A stretch of 64,000 bases of DNA from Phoenix dactylifera (Eukaryota > Streptophyta > Magnoliopsida > Arecales > Arecaceae): contig NC_052399.1 of assembly GCF_009389715.1 (NCBI RefSeq), forward strand, positions 4,728,938 to 4,792,937, given 5' to 3'. Both the position numbers and the translations under genes were made by a program. Below are positions 12,558 through 23,976 of the stretch, one piece after another; the stretch's first letter is position 1; the number at the start of each line of letters is the position of its first letter. Below the pieces are notes generated by a model. It saw only the letters and a list, made by a program, of their open reading frames with translations, was not told where the DNA came from and made no database searches.

Positions 12558-15500
12558 ATGTCGGGCGCGGGCCAGGCGGCGGTGGAGCAGCACGTCGGCT
12601 TCCCCGCGAAGATGGCCGCCGAGGGCGAGCAGCAGCAGCGGCGGTCGGTCGGCGGGTGCAACCCGGTGCGGAAGCCGGGCCCCGTCTCCATGGACCACGT
12701 CCTCCTCGCCCTGCACGAGACCAAGGAAGAGCGGGAGGTCCGGATCCGGAGCCTCTTCAACTTCTTCGACGCGGCGGGCCTCGGCCACCTCGACTACGCC
12801 CAAATCGAGGCCGGCCTGTTGGCGCTCCGCATCCCCGCCGAGTACAAGTACGCCAGGGATCTCCTCAAGGTCTGCGACGCCAATCGGGACGGCCGGGTCG
12901 ACTACCAGGAGTTCCGCCGCTACATGGACGACAAGGAGCTCGAGCTCTATCGCATCTTCCAGGCCATCGATGTCGAGCACAACGGATGCATCTTGCCCGA
13001 GGAGCTCTGGGACGCGCTCGTCCAGGCAGGTAAGACATCTCTTCTCTTTCTGCGATTAAGCCAGAAACACACACAAAAGCTAAATAAAATAAATAAATAA
13101 ATAAATAAAAGGGAATGATTGTCGATGTTGAATCTTGAGGACCAACCATGGATGCCTGGACACCTGAAATTTCATGGCAGTCGACTGATTAATACCTTTC
13201 ACAAAAAGAGGAGCGGTTCGCATTCACTAATTTTCAGGGATCTTTTGAAACCACGAGCTAAGGTAATGTTAGGGAGTAACAAATGTAAATGCTGGAGACT
13301 AAAACTCATGAAGCTCTTCGGCCTTCAACTCAACTGCGAAGATTTTAAGCCATGTTGCTCTTCCTTGTGCTCCTCCTAAATTGCAGAGAACACTTATTTT
13401 CTTCCCCTTAATGTAGTCTTATGCAATTGGAAGCACCTGTTGAATCCACTGAGTCAAATTAGAATGCAGTAATATAAAAGCATGAAATGTTGATATGGAA
13501 AATGCTGTAAAATGATATACAAATCATCGGGCACTTTTACGTTAAATACTTTGTAATATGACTTTTTTCTATACTCTAAATTGTTATTCATTGTTTCCAT
13601 AAAGTAATGTTATGAACATGTTGCAATGCAAGCATGAGGAGCCAAACACAAATTATAACTTTCATAGCAGATTGTGAAGAGTTATTGTTACACCTCAAAC
13701 CCATCACCTGGGTCGGCCCTGTGACACGACCATATGAACCTTAGAGGAGCGATGCCTTAGAGATTATGCAAGACCTAAGATAAGCAATTTCCAAATAATT
13801 TTAGAAATTTAAATCAACAACGAATAGCCGAATAATCTAACTAAATAAATTCGCTACAATCAAATAATCAACTTTTCAATTACAAACTTACAAACATTCA
13901 TCAGTATCAGAAAATAAACTAAGTAACTCATAACTCTAATGCTCGAACTCCACACCCAACCCATCCGAAGCTATACATCCTGAAACTCTGGAAGAAAAAG
14001 AAAAGAGGTGGTGTGAGCTTTACAGCTCAGTAAGAACCTCCCATACTCACACCAATATAGACGAAATAAATATAAAATAAAGATTAACTATAAACCACAT
14101 AAAAATACGGTAAAATTTATAAAATATCATACCTATTATTCAATATAGCTTGATAAAACCCAAATAAATATGCATCCATAAATATATGTTATCAAACATA
14201 TAACTCATTCTAGAAAACATGTAAGATATTATCATATTGTGGTTTTATAATTTTAATCTTTCATTTTTATCTAAATTTTCAATCAACCATTATCTTTTTG
14301 ACTTGGACTATTCATGGTCACGCTTCGGCCTGTGACTAGCAAACCATAATTCCACGTTTCAGTCCGTGGTGGAAAATCAAAATATTCGTATTTCGGCCCG
14401 CGATGGTAAACTAAGATAACTGCGCTTCGACTCACGGTGTTAAACTAGAATATCCGCACTTCAACTTGCGATGGCAAACCAAAAATATCTGTGCTTTGGC
14501 CCACGGCGGCAAACCAATGTGTGACGATTCGACCCATGACTAACAATCCATGATATGTTTAGTCCAAAACCTTTTGTTCAGCAAACAAATCATTCAATTT
14601 CATTCATACCAGAGAAAATATAATTTTTTATTATGTTTCATACCCAAATTTCAAAATTATCAGCATCATATTCCAAACAATTAAAACCATAATTACCGAT
14701 ATTTGATATGTCTATAATATATATATATACACACACACACACTAATGTTAGAAATCAACAAGCAATCACACAGCAATGATGCAAATCCCAAAGGCATCGA
14801 TATATGTTACTAAATACATATTATCCATATAAATGATTATGTATCAAACTTTTTATCTCTACCGATGACAGACTCAAACACTGGGTACACCGATCCTTTT
14901 CTCGATCTATGAACTCGAGGACAAAATAGTCTGCCCAACACCTTCTTACCCAGATGATTGTCCCACTACAAGATTGGGCCTAATTATCAGAGTGACCATA
15001 ACAACCATGATCAATGGTATGATATTATAGAAAGAATGGTATTAAATTTTAACTTTGCTTGCCTAAAGCTTTGGTCGTGCAATGCCAGCTTGAGCCCCCT
15101 TCTAGGGTCTATCTGGTTAACCTGGGTTTACCTAGATATCTGAACCCTTCATTGGTCTATAAAATATCTAGAGAGAGTGATAAAGAGAAAGAAACAGAGG
15201 AGAGAGAGAGGGCAAGAGAGAGAAAGAGGGAGAAGGCAAGAGAGAAGAGAGAGAGGGAGAGAGAGAAGATCCATGGTCGTCCACCCCCCTATGGCGGCGA
15301 CCTCAACAACAGTGGCAGCGACAACAGCAACGGCCACGACTCTTGGCGGTGGTGGTCGATCGGAAAGGAAGAAGGAGAAGAAAAGAATAGGGGAGGTGAA
15401 CACGAATCCGGCGACTGCCGAAGACAGCCAGGCTGTCGGCGATGGTTGAGGGACTCGGAAATCTTCATAGTAGTTTCATTACTTAATTGCATGAAACAGG

Positions 15501-18013
15501 AGAGGCAACGAAGTAGGAACATTCTTTTCATTCAAGTGTTTTAGCACTGAAGAAATGTTAATTCATCATATTCAAATTCACTTGTGCACTTATGCATATG
15601 AAACTTGGTAGTTGGGTCAGTCATGGTGGTTTATAAGTGAATTTAATAATTGGATTCGTAGAAGGATCCATGGTGAATGATATCATGACTTATTTCAACT
15701 TAGATGGTGTAAGTTTAGATTATGTTGTCAGAATGCATTTGTGGAGAAAGATTATGTGATCATGTATCTTAAATCCTGTGCTGGATTCAGATATCAAGTG
15801 TCATCAGAAATGTGTTATTCGTGATTAATGTTCTGAGACAGCTTTCTCAACATATCTTGCCTGAACGAAGAGAAACTTCTAAAAGAACTCGTTCAGGTAA
15901 ATAGGATTTTTATTTTTTTATCATTCAAACCTTACTGAAGGATAATCCTCCAGTGATATGACGTTGGCTGGATTTATATGTTTGAATTTTGCTAGAGTGG
16001 TCAATGAAGCTAGAGAATTAGCAATCTTTTAGCTGCTATCTTATTGTTCCTAGCTGCAAATTATCGAGATGATTACCAGTAAATATAGGGCTTCAGGAAC
16101 CATGGATGTTTTCTTTATTGTCCTCCCTTTACTTTTGGTATAGTTGATTGTTTATTTCTTTTAGCCATAACTAGTATTAATGGAATAACCACGTTTGCAG
16201 AGCTAAATTTATAGGAAAGTGAAGTGTGAAAGTGCAAGAGATGAGGTGATTGAAGACCATGCTAAATATTATACATGTTTAATTGTTTAGTACCAGGCAT
16301 GGGTGATGCACGTGGTTGGTTCAGGAGCAAGGATCATATTATGGATCTATGTTATCCCCTCAGTCATGATTATTTAGAATTCTGATTTGCTAAATATACC
16401 TTATCTAGATTATCTACTTCTTTTGCTTTCTTGGTTATTTTATCAGAGAGCAAAAATGGATGAGTTTTTATACTCAAAGAAGAGTTATTTTTAGATGGGA
16501 AGCCAGCAGTCACACATGCAAATTATTTAGCTACACTAGGCTTTTGCATTTTATGCAGTAAAGATCTCTTTTACAGTTTCTGTAAACAAGTTCATCCTTT
16601 GTTTCACTTTTACACATATGGAGAGAAAAAAGAAAGGATCCCTATTTTGACGTTTCTTCTTGTTTGTGGATTTCATCTCATAAGCCAAACCAGTTTTCCT
16701 TTTGCAGGAATTGAAATTGATGATGAGGAGCTTGCTCGTTTCGTAGAGCATGTTGATAAGGATAACAATGGGATTATAACTTTTGAAGAATGGAGAGATT
16801 TCCTTTTACTTTATCCCCATGAAGCAACCATCGAGAACATTTATCAGTACTGGGAGAGAGTATGCCTTGTTGATATAGGTGAACAGGCTGTTATTCCTGA
16901 AGGTATAAGTAAGCATGTGAATGCAAGCAAGTACTTGATTGCAGGAGGAGTAGCTGGAGCAGCTTCTCGTACAGCTACTGCTCCTCTTGATCGTCTTAAA
17001 GTGGTTATGCAAGTGCAGACAAACCGTGCACACATTAGTTCAGCAATAAAGGACATATGGAGAGAGGGCCATTTCTTGGGATTTTTTAGGGGGAATGCCT
17101 TAAATGTGATGAAGGTTGCACCTGAAAGTGCAATAAAATTTTACACATATGAGATGCTAAAAGATTTGATTGTCAAAGCCAAAGGAGAAGATGAGAGTGG
17201 CATTGGTGCTTCTGGGCGTCTTATTGCTGGTGGTTTAGCAGGTGCGGTGGCACAAACGGCAATTTATCCCATGGATCTTGTGAAAACACGACTGCAGACT
17301 TATGCATGTGAAGGTGGAAAAGTTCCTAATCTTGGTACACTGTCAAAAGATATATGGGTGCATGAAGGGCCCCGAGCTTTCTATAGGGGCATCATCCCAT
17401 CTCTTCTTGGAATTATCCCATATGCTGGCATAGATCTTGCAGCATATGAGACCTTGAAAGATATGTCTAAAACATATATTCTTAAAGATAGTGGTAAGTT
17501 TGTCCATATATTACTATTCATAATGCTTTTATTACTCATCATTTCTCTTTCATAATGCCTTTCCTCTATTAGATGATATGTCATATTCTGAAAGTTTTGC
17601 ATTTCATGTAGAACCTGGCCCACTAGTGCAACTGGGTTGTGGTACTATTTCAGGAGCTCTTGGAGCAACGTGCGTTTATCCCTTGCAGGTTATAAGAACA
17701 AGGTAAGTCATGTTAAAGTTATGCATTTTGATTGCAGATTTGGCATCTTGTGTTTATAGTTAATACTATGGCATTCCTCTCTGAACTTTTGTAATGGTTT
17801 ACTGTATTGTCAATGTGCAGAATGCAAGCCCAGCGTTCTAACTCAACCACTGCATATCAAGGAATGTCTGATGTGTTTTGGAGAACCCTTCAGCATGAAG
17901 GTTTTTCAGGATTCTATAAAGGAATTTTTCCAAATCTGCTCAAAGTGGTTCCATCTGCAAGTATTACTTATCTTGTTTATGAGACCATGAAAAAAAACCT
18001 CTTTCTTGATTAA
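12558..18013 (+). CDS. Calcium-dependent mitochondrial solute carrier (SCaMC / ATP-Mg-Pi carrier type; exons 12558-13029, 16708-17493, 17612-17702, 17821-18013)
   Basis: Four exons (phases 1, 1, 2) encode 513 residues. The N-terminal half has four EF-hand-like loops: 71-82 and 138-149 degenerate, 107-118 ([12 protein letters not shown]) and 174-185 ([12 protein letters not shown]) canonical. The C-terminal half is a three-repeat mitochondrial carrier, with the signature helices [20 protein letters not shown] and [10 protein letters not shown]; the third has Gln in place of the acidic residue, as in plant relatives from memory. Known members exchange ATP-Mg or ADP for phosphate across the inner mitochondrial membrane under cytosolic Ca2+ control. 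I took the ATG at 12558 because MSGAGQA and [21 protein letters not shown] match the start of rice-type homologues; an in-frame ATG at 12456 would add 34 residues. The 3.7-kb first intron holds retrotransposon sequence. No defect is visible in the coding exons. Confidence 0.93.
14318..14550. repeat. Degenerate ~34-35-bp tandem repeat within the LTR
   Basis: About six diverged units carry a core like CGCTTCGGCCCGCGGTGGCAAAC. The TTC/TTT anchors fall at about 14323, 14357, 14391, 14426, 14460 and 14495. Repeats of this sort often sit in LTR U3 regions. Confidence 0.75.
15167..15270 (+). repeat. Purine-rich GA tract
   Basis: A nearly pure AG stretch of about 100 bases made of GAGA and AAGAGAG units, in the carrier gene's first intron. 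The ORFs crossing it are low-complexity artefacts. Confidence 0.85.
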
Positions 18014-21000
18014 AGGAATCTATAATTTTGGCTAGTAGCCACCATTATTGACATGGCTGACTATAGAGTTTATGATGACGATTACGAGGATAAGGTTACT
18101 GATTAAGTAGGTGATATGATTGTTTCAGTTATGTGATGGTATTTTTCCTTCAGAGTATGATGTAAAGGTCATTTTAGCAACCCTCTTGGCAAAGCTATTT
18201 GGAAATAACATTAGGGTTATCTTCAAGGCCTGACATTGGACTTTGAGGTAATGTCCCCCTTCTTTTAGGTTGCACTCCCACATATTAATAACTATAAATT
18301 TTTCTTAAATTTTTCTCTGCATATAAGCTCTAAGTGTATCTATATCTTTGACCAGATACATGAAGTTTTATTTATTTCTAGAATCATTGTTCTTCAGGTC
18401 ATGCTTTGTTAGTAATGTGCGTCGCAATTAGAACTTCTGCAGAAGGAAAAGAGGGAGGAGACAAAAAATATTACAGCTTTAGAAGCAATTCATATATAGC
18501 CTTGCTTTGTAGATCAAAAATATATGTTCAGGGCATAGCTATTCCTTAATATTGGTGTGTGCTTTAGATTTTCCCCCTTTCCTGCACATTAATTAGCTTT
18601 TCAGCATCACAATAATCTGATTTCATGCATGGAAACATGTTACTATAGGCCATATGCCATGTCATTGTGGACAGAGGTCTTCATTAGCTTTTCTTGCAAA
18701 CAAACGTATTTGAAGGTTTTGGGTGCAACTTGAGTCTCCCATTTAGGGTATTCTTAATATAAATATGGGTGTTGATGTTCGAAAATAGTGCAAGGTGTGA
18801 TTCTCTACTTCCAAATTATGTGCATGCATGTATTTATATGTGTATGCGGAACTTTATTTTCTATTAATTTCTAAAAGCCAAAATGGAAAATACTTGGGCT
18901 AAACAAAGAAGGATTCAAAAGGAGAAAGGAAAATCTCTATTCAAAAATCAAAACACTCGAATGCATATGATCTGGAGGATGAAGACATGTATGTTATATA
19001 ACCATGTCTCTGGAGTTCCTGAAGCATTTCTCAGTGTTTCTTTGTAAGCTTTATTAATATACTGTTAGAGATTGGAACTAAGTAGAATTCTTGAAAGTTC
19101 TGCATTCTAAAATTCTAACTTTCTTCTATATAAATCCAAGACGTTTTGTTTAGAAAGATCTAGAATATTATAAAGTATAAATTTCGATGCATGTGCCAAT
19201 GCGTTGCCAACACCATGTAGCCAGGTAGAATCCGGGCAGTATGTTCATCACGTCCATATAATATTCATGATTAGGCTTATGATGTGAAAAAACTTGATGC
19301 TTGATTTAATGGTTGGAAGATTGGAAGGCAAAACTTAGTATTATTCTTAGGAGAAAGGTATCTCTACAAAAATTTCATGCATATCTTTCATGATTCTAGT
19401 TCTTCTTTTGTTTGGCTCCAATTGGATGGAGAATGAGAGATTTGTGCTTTGCTCTCCAAAGAATCTTCATTGTTGATAGATTTGGGAAAACCATATCTAT
19501 AAGCTCTGTAGTGATTGTTAATGTGATCCTTTTCGTAGAGCACAAGAGGCACTAGAAGTGAAGTTCCAAGGGCAACTTCAATGCTCTCTGTTGCAAAGAA
19601 GTCACTTTGATGGTAGGGATTGAGTGAATCAGCATACTTGACCTCTATTATACTCCATGGGAAAGTGCATACGGAGGGAGGGCAAGCTCTTAGAGTGTGT
19701 TGGTTTGCATTTGGTCCGGAATTTATGATTCCGCAAAATGTATTAGTGTGAGGACTGGGTTCCCTAACTGTTTACAGGAACTTTTCAGATTAAGAAATTA
19801 AGGAACTTGGATTCTTGATCTCTTTGACTATTATATGTTCTCTTTTATGGGACTGAAGATTTGAATGATGAAAATGCAAGGATAGGTTCTTGGAGAAATC
19901 TATCCATATCATATTTGCTTGATGGTGGGCATGAATTTGAATTATACAATTTATCTGAAGATTTTGTCTATAAAAGAATCAAGCTTTAGTTTTATTTAAA
20001 TTGGATTAGACACTTACATGGGACAATCTTCCAAAGAGGGGTTGAGATATTTATTGGAGACAACAAAATATGTTGGGAGACGAAAATGAAAGTAAACCTT
20101 GTTTGGTTCAAATTTTCTGAAGACATTTGGGTTGGCATTTTTTGTTTTTAGAAATTCTTAGTCTGATTTTGATTCCATACCCATGCTGATGGCGAAGTGG
20201 AATTGTATCCAGTTTGTTGGCCATCCAAAAATGTTGGCCTTCTTTTTGTTTGTTGTGCTACATCATAGCACATGTATGCATGCATGTGCAGACACACCCG
20301 CACCCATACCCACATACACACAGATAGAGAGAGTGCTTAAATAATTTGTCACAGTTCTTATTTTGTCAGATATCAGAGAGATTAGTGGAGCCAAAAGAAT
20401 AGCATTCATATTTCATTCCTTGGTTGTATTCTTGCAAGCATATGCTTATGCTGATTTTTATTTCTGCAATTGCTGCATGTTAAATTTATTGAGTTTTCAA
20501 ACTCCAATTCATTCTCCGGAGTCTTCAGGAGCTGACATTCCTTGATCCAATTTTTGGAATTTAATAAAAAAAGTGATGCTAGGCAAATCTTGATTAAGAA
20601 TTCGAGATGCTAACATAAATGATATGCATGAATTCATTCCTTTACTGCTTGTAGCATCTAAATATTGCTCCTTGTAGACATGAAATAATTAAAAGCACTT
20701 TGTATGGAACAAGAATGTTATTTTAATATTAAAAATCTGTTACAGATTTGTCATTTCAGTCATGGACCACTTTAGTTTTTATCTTTGAGATTATAACTGC
20801 AATTCTCCAATTGCCTGCCTTGGAGATTTTTGAAAGGATGCGCGCACTGTCAGTAGCTGGTGACAGCAAGAAATGTTGGCTGGTTAGCCTTGTCAGGAGT
20901 CTCTATAAGATTGTTATGGATATTTTCATGGATTCATCTTCAGCTACAATCGTCTTCCTGTTCCAATTAGCTTTCTTTGTTTATCATAGTTTTTTGAGAG

Positions 21001-22545
21001 CTTTATTATTGGCTTTTAAACACTAGTTCTTGATGTCTGAATAATAAGCTTGACTTGCAATATTTATTTTGATAGGCATATGATGGTATTGATAAAATTT
21101 TCTTGCTTCCATTATGAGGAAAATGGTTCATGGCTTTAAACACTAGTTCTTGACGTCTGAAGAATAAGCTTGACATGTAATACTGAAATTTTTCTTGCTT
21201 CCATCATGTGGAAAATGGTTTCGGAGTGAACTGATAGGGTTGATACCAAACCATGTCTCCCTTATTTGTTAATTGATGATCAGTTCTGTATGGTAATGTT
21301 TACCGTCCATGCAAGACAACTGCAGGTTGCTATAGGTTACCAAGTCACAATCCCCTCCCCCACGGCTACGTGATGCGGCTCTTTTAGCTTGAACTGATGG
21401 CACTTGGAACAATTTTGAACAAGGAGGGTCAACCTTGCCCATTGGTGCCACTACGAGTAATACAGCAGCAGCTGACTATACTTGTGTATTATTTTGAATT
21501 CAAAAAAAAAAAAAAAGTTCCTGCTGTATAATTTGAATATGGAGAGCTTATCATGTTTCAGAGAATACTTCCCACTGGATTCTATTTGTTTGAATTTAAC
21601 TATTTCTGATTCACAAGTTTAAACATTGAAGCTTCCATCTTTGATTTTCGTTCTTACGGTGAATGGCCTTGCTAGAATTGTTGAGTTCAATCAGATCATC
21701 CACGACGATTTGGCTTCCAAGAGCATATTTAATAATACTACCGTAGGATGCGTGCATAGAGGCTATTTTGACTTACATTTCAAGTTGCAATATTCTACGT
21801 CCGCAACTTAGTTAGGGGCCAGCCGGCTCCATGCATAACATGCATGTTTTTCTCGGGAACAAATGCTTATGGGCTGGTATTTGGATGTCCGAGGGGTTAA
21901 TTCGGATTATTGTTTTTCCCTTTGTAGTTTGTACATAACAATAAAGCCATCGTTTTTAAGAAGTTTTGCCCAAGACAATTTAGCTGAATCTGATTACATT
22001 AATTAATATCAGCTGAATCTAATTTCATTATTTAATATCAATTGGTTTTTTTTTTTTTTTTTGCTTAAGATATCAATTGGTTCTATTATGAAAATATACA
22101 AGACTAACTCAAAACTGCTAGGTTTTGGCAATTTTGATGGATAGGAAGGAGTAAGTTGGATATGTGAGTAAAACTTTTGCCAACTAACGACAGCTATGAT
22201 TACCGTTCACTGAAAAGCTTGTCAAGTCTCCCCTTAACATGTTCCAGGTTTATCTTTGGAGACTGACCTGTGAGTTCGAAGGATGCTTACAAACAGTGAG
22301 CGATGACGATTTTCTTTATTGTTTATTTGTTTAGTTACTATGTGGGTGGGGCTGCGTTTCTTCTTTCTTGTAACTTTTTTTTACGCAGATAAAGACACTG
22401 CGAAAGCACAATTAAGGAAATGGCAGAAAAGAATTATCGATCTTTGTTAAGAGCGTCTCTCTCTCTCTCTTACCGAGTTACCGTCTCTCCACCATTTTCA
22501 TGGATCCGGTTGGTCACCTTCCTTCGACGCGAATCCACCGTTGGA
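18014..22545. other. Intergenic: carrier 3' UTR and unidentified AT-rich sequence
   Basis: The first few hundred bases are likely 3' UTR of the carrier gene. The remainder is AT-rich with no open frame I recognise. It contains one tandem duplication near 21.1 kb and short CA/GA runs near 20.3 and 22.4 kb. Confidence 0.5.
21012..21225. repeat. Tandem duplication of a ~100-120-bp segment
   Basis: The block TTTAAACACTAGTTCTTGA followed by GTCTGAATAATAAGCTTGAC and then TTTCTTGCTTCCAT occurs at about 21015-21130 and again at about 21135-21222. The second copy lacks roughly 30 bases in the middle. It is non-coding. Confidence 0.8.
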
Positions 22546-23250
22546 TTATCCCTTGTCGCTTTGAGAGCTGTGCAATTGGATGATAGAGTTTGAAGAGCAG
22601 CACGTGGGGGGTGCACCGATGGTGGATCGGTGTGAAAGTGCATCCTTCCTTTTTCTTTTTCTTTGGTACATCAACGGCTCACATCCATTGGTGTGGATAC
22701 AACCAACAAAATCAGAGAAAAAAATACTGTGCAAAGGTATTGGCACAGTCCTGTAATTTGTCCAGAAGCAATCTACAAAGTGATGAGCCGCGAAGAAAGC
22801 AACTTAGTCTACAGCATCGTTTGCCTCTTGATATACGTGTGTAGTCTGGTAGGAATCAGCCTCTTCCAGTGCTCTGTGAATGTCGTGGAGCAGCGGCCGA
22901 TCCTCGACTGAGCATCCCTGTCCCCAGATCCACTCAATCACTGTGATCGAATTTCCCTCGAGAAGAAGGCGACCAATGCCTAGTATCTGCCTTGCGTAGA
23001 AAACACCCTCCCAGGCCGCCCTAAACTCCACACACACTACTGACGAGTCGAAGATCTGCCGTCCTCCCGCTGCCATTAGTCTGGCGTCATAGTCCTTGAT
23101 GATGAATCCCACACTTCCGCATCTCCCGTCCTCTGCTACGCTCCCATCAAAGTTCACCTTGAGGAAGCCAGGGGTAGGATCACCCAGAACCTGTCTGGGC
23201 CTAAAATGTTCTATCGGGCCTGAATGTGCTTCATGGTTGGACCAAGCCTA
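22546..23250 (-). pseudogene. RNase H-like domain pseudogene of a plant non-LTR (LINE-type) retroelement
   Basis: The minus strand reads GFLKVNFDGSVAEDG, then FRAAWEGVFYARQILG, then HVYQEANDAVD, an in-frame TAA at 22804-22806, and then continues in the same frame with VAFFAAHHFVDCFW and IFFSDFVGCIHTNG. This is the layout of the RNase H domain (RVT_3 type) at the 3' end of plant LINEs and of the related plant 'putative ribonuclease H' ORFs. The catalytic Asp usually found in EGDS is Asn here (LLEGNS), so the domain would be dead even without the stop. An upstream stop lies near 23253, and no reverse transcriptase part is attached, as expected for a 5'-truncated copy. Confidence 0.8.
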
Positions 23251-23492
23251 GCCCAAGCTCGGCCCATGGCCCATTAGTCCCTTGAAAATCAAACTCATTA
23301 CTCGCCGATCCCTTCCCTTCTTCGAGTCATGGAACCACCAGACGACGACATGGCGATGGTGGTGGGTGGTGGGGGCTGGCTTCCTAAGAAAAATATAGGG
23401 CTAGGGTCAGGATTCTTAGTGAGTTGAGATGGGTTGGGCTAGGGTTAGGTTTCTTCGTCATGATGCTTTCCTCTATGACTTTTGCCTTACAG

Positions 23493-23971
23493 GGCTCGTT
23501 TGGTTCGCAGGAAAAGAAGAGGGAAAAGTGTGGTCAACGGGAAAGTAATGAGATGCCTCTTGTTTGGTTGGAGTTTTCAAAGGAGAGAGAAGGGAAAGTT
23601 ATATTCCCATGGGAATGTGATTCCCACATTTCATGGAAAAGTCTTTCCCATGAGAAACATGGGAAAGTTACTTTCCCATGAGGCGGGAATCACTCCATTT
23701 TTACTTTTTCCCAAAAAGTCCTTTCAGCATTAAAGAAGCATTAAAGAGGCATTAAAAACCTAATTTTTATTAAGGGCATAATAGAAATTATATATAACTT
23801 TCCTAGGAAAGTGGATGGCCAACCAAACATAAGCACCTTGGAAATTTGTCACTTTTCCATGGTCAACCAAACATGCCAAAAGTACTTTCCTAGGCATCCT
23901 CTTTCTAGGAATTTGTTTCTCAGGAATCATATTCCTAGAAAGGAAAATGCTTTCCGCGAACCAAACGAGCC
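23493..23971. mobile_element. MITE, 479 bp, with GGCTCGTTTGGTTCGC terminal inverted repeats
   Basis: The left end GGCTCGTTTGGTTCGC and the right end GCGAACCAAACGAGCC are perfect inverted repeats, and subterminal sequence (GGAAA / TTTCC) extends them. The element is flanked by a direct repeat TACAG (23488-23492 and 23972-23976). The inside is rich in CTTTCCCATG- and CCTAGGAAAG-type short palindromes and has no transposase. GGCTCGTTTGG-like ends are common in plant DNA-transposon MITEs; the superfamily is not settled by a 5-base duplication. Confidence 0.88.
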
Positions 23972-23976
23972 TACAG

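Larger units (their letters stand above)
13687..15470 (+). mobile_element. LTR-retrotransposon sequence (LTR plus leader) in the first intron of the carrier gene
   Basis: The sequence beginning TGTTACACCTCAAACCC at about 13687 has the TGTNACACCCC-like start common to plant Ty3/gypsy LTRs. The block CTCTGGAAGAAAAAG followed by ACAGCTCAGTAAG (13987-14036) recurs in the minus-strand LTR at 34917-36675, which supports a common family. Near 14985 ATTATCAGAG resembles the usual Met-tRNA primer-binding region. The end is uncertain; a GA-rich stretch (15167-15270) and a short GC-rich piece follow. No gag or pol protein was recognised, so it is a truncated or non-autonomous copy, in the same orientation as the gene. 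Confidence 0.6.

Noticed and set aside
15059-15544. 161-codon frame rich in Arg/Glu in the carrier intron
   Set aside because: It is a translation of the GA tract and flanking repeat in retrotransposon sequence.
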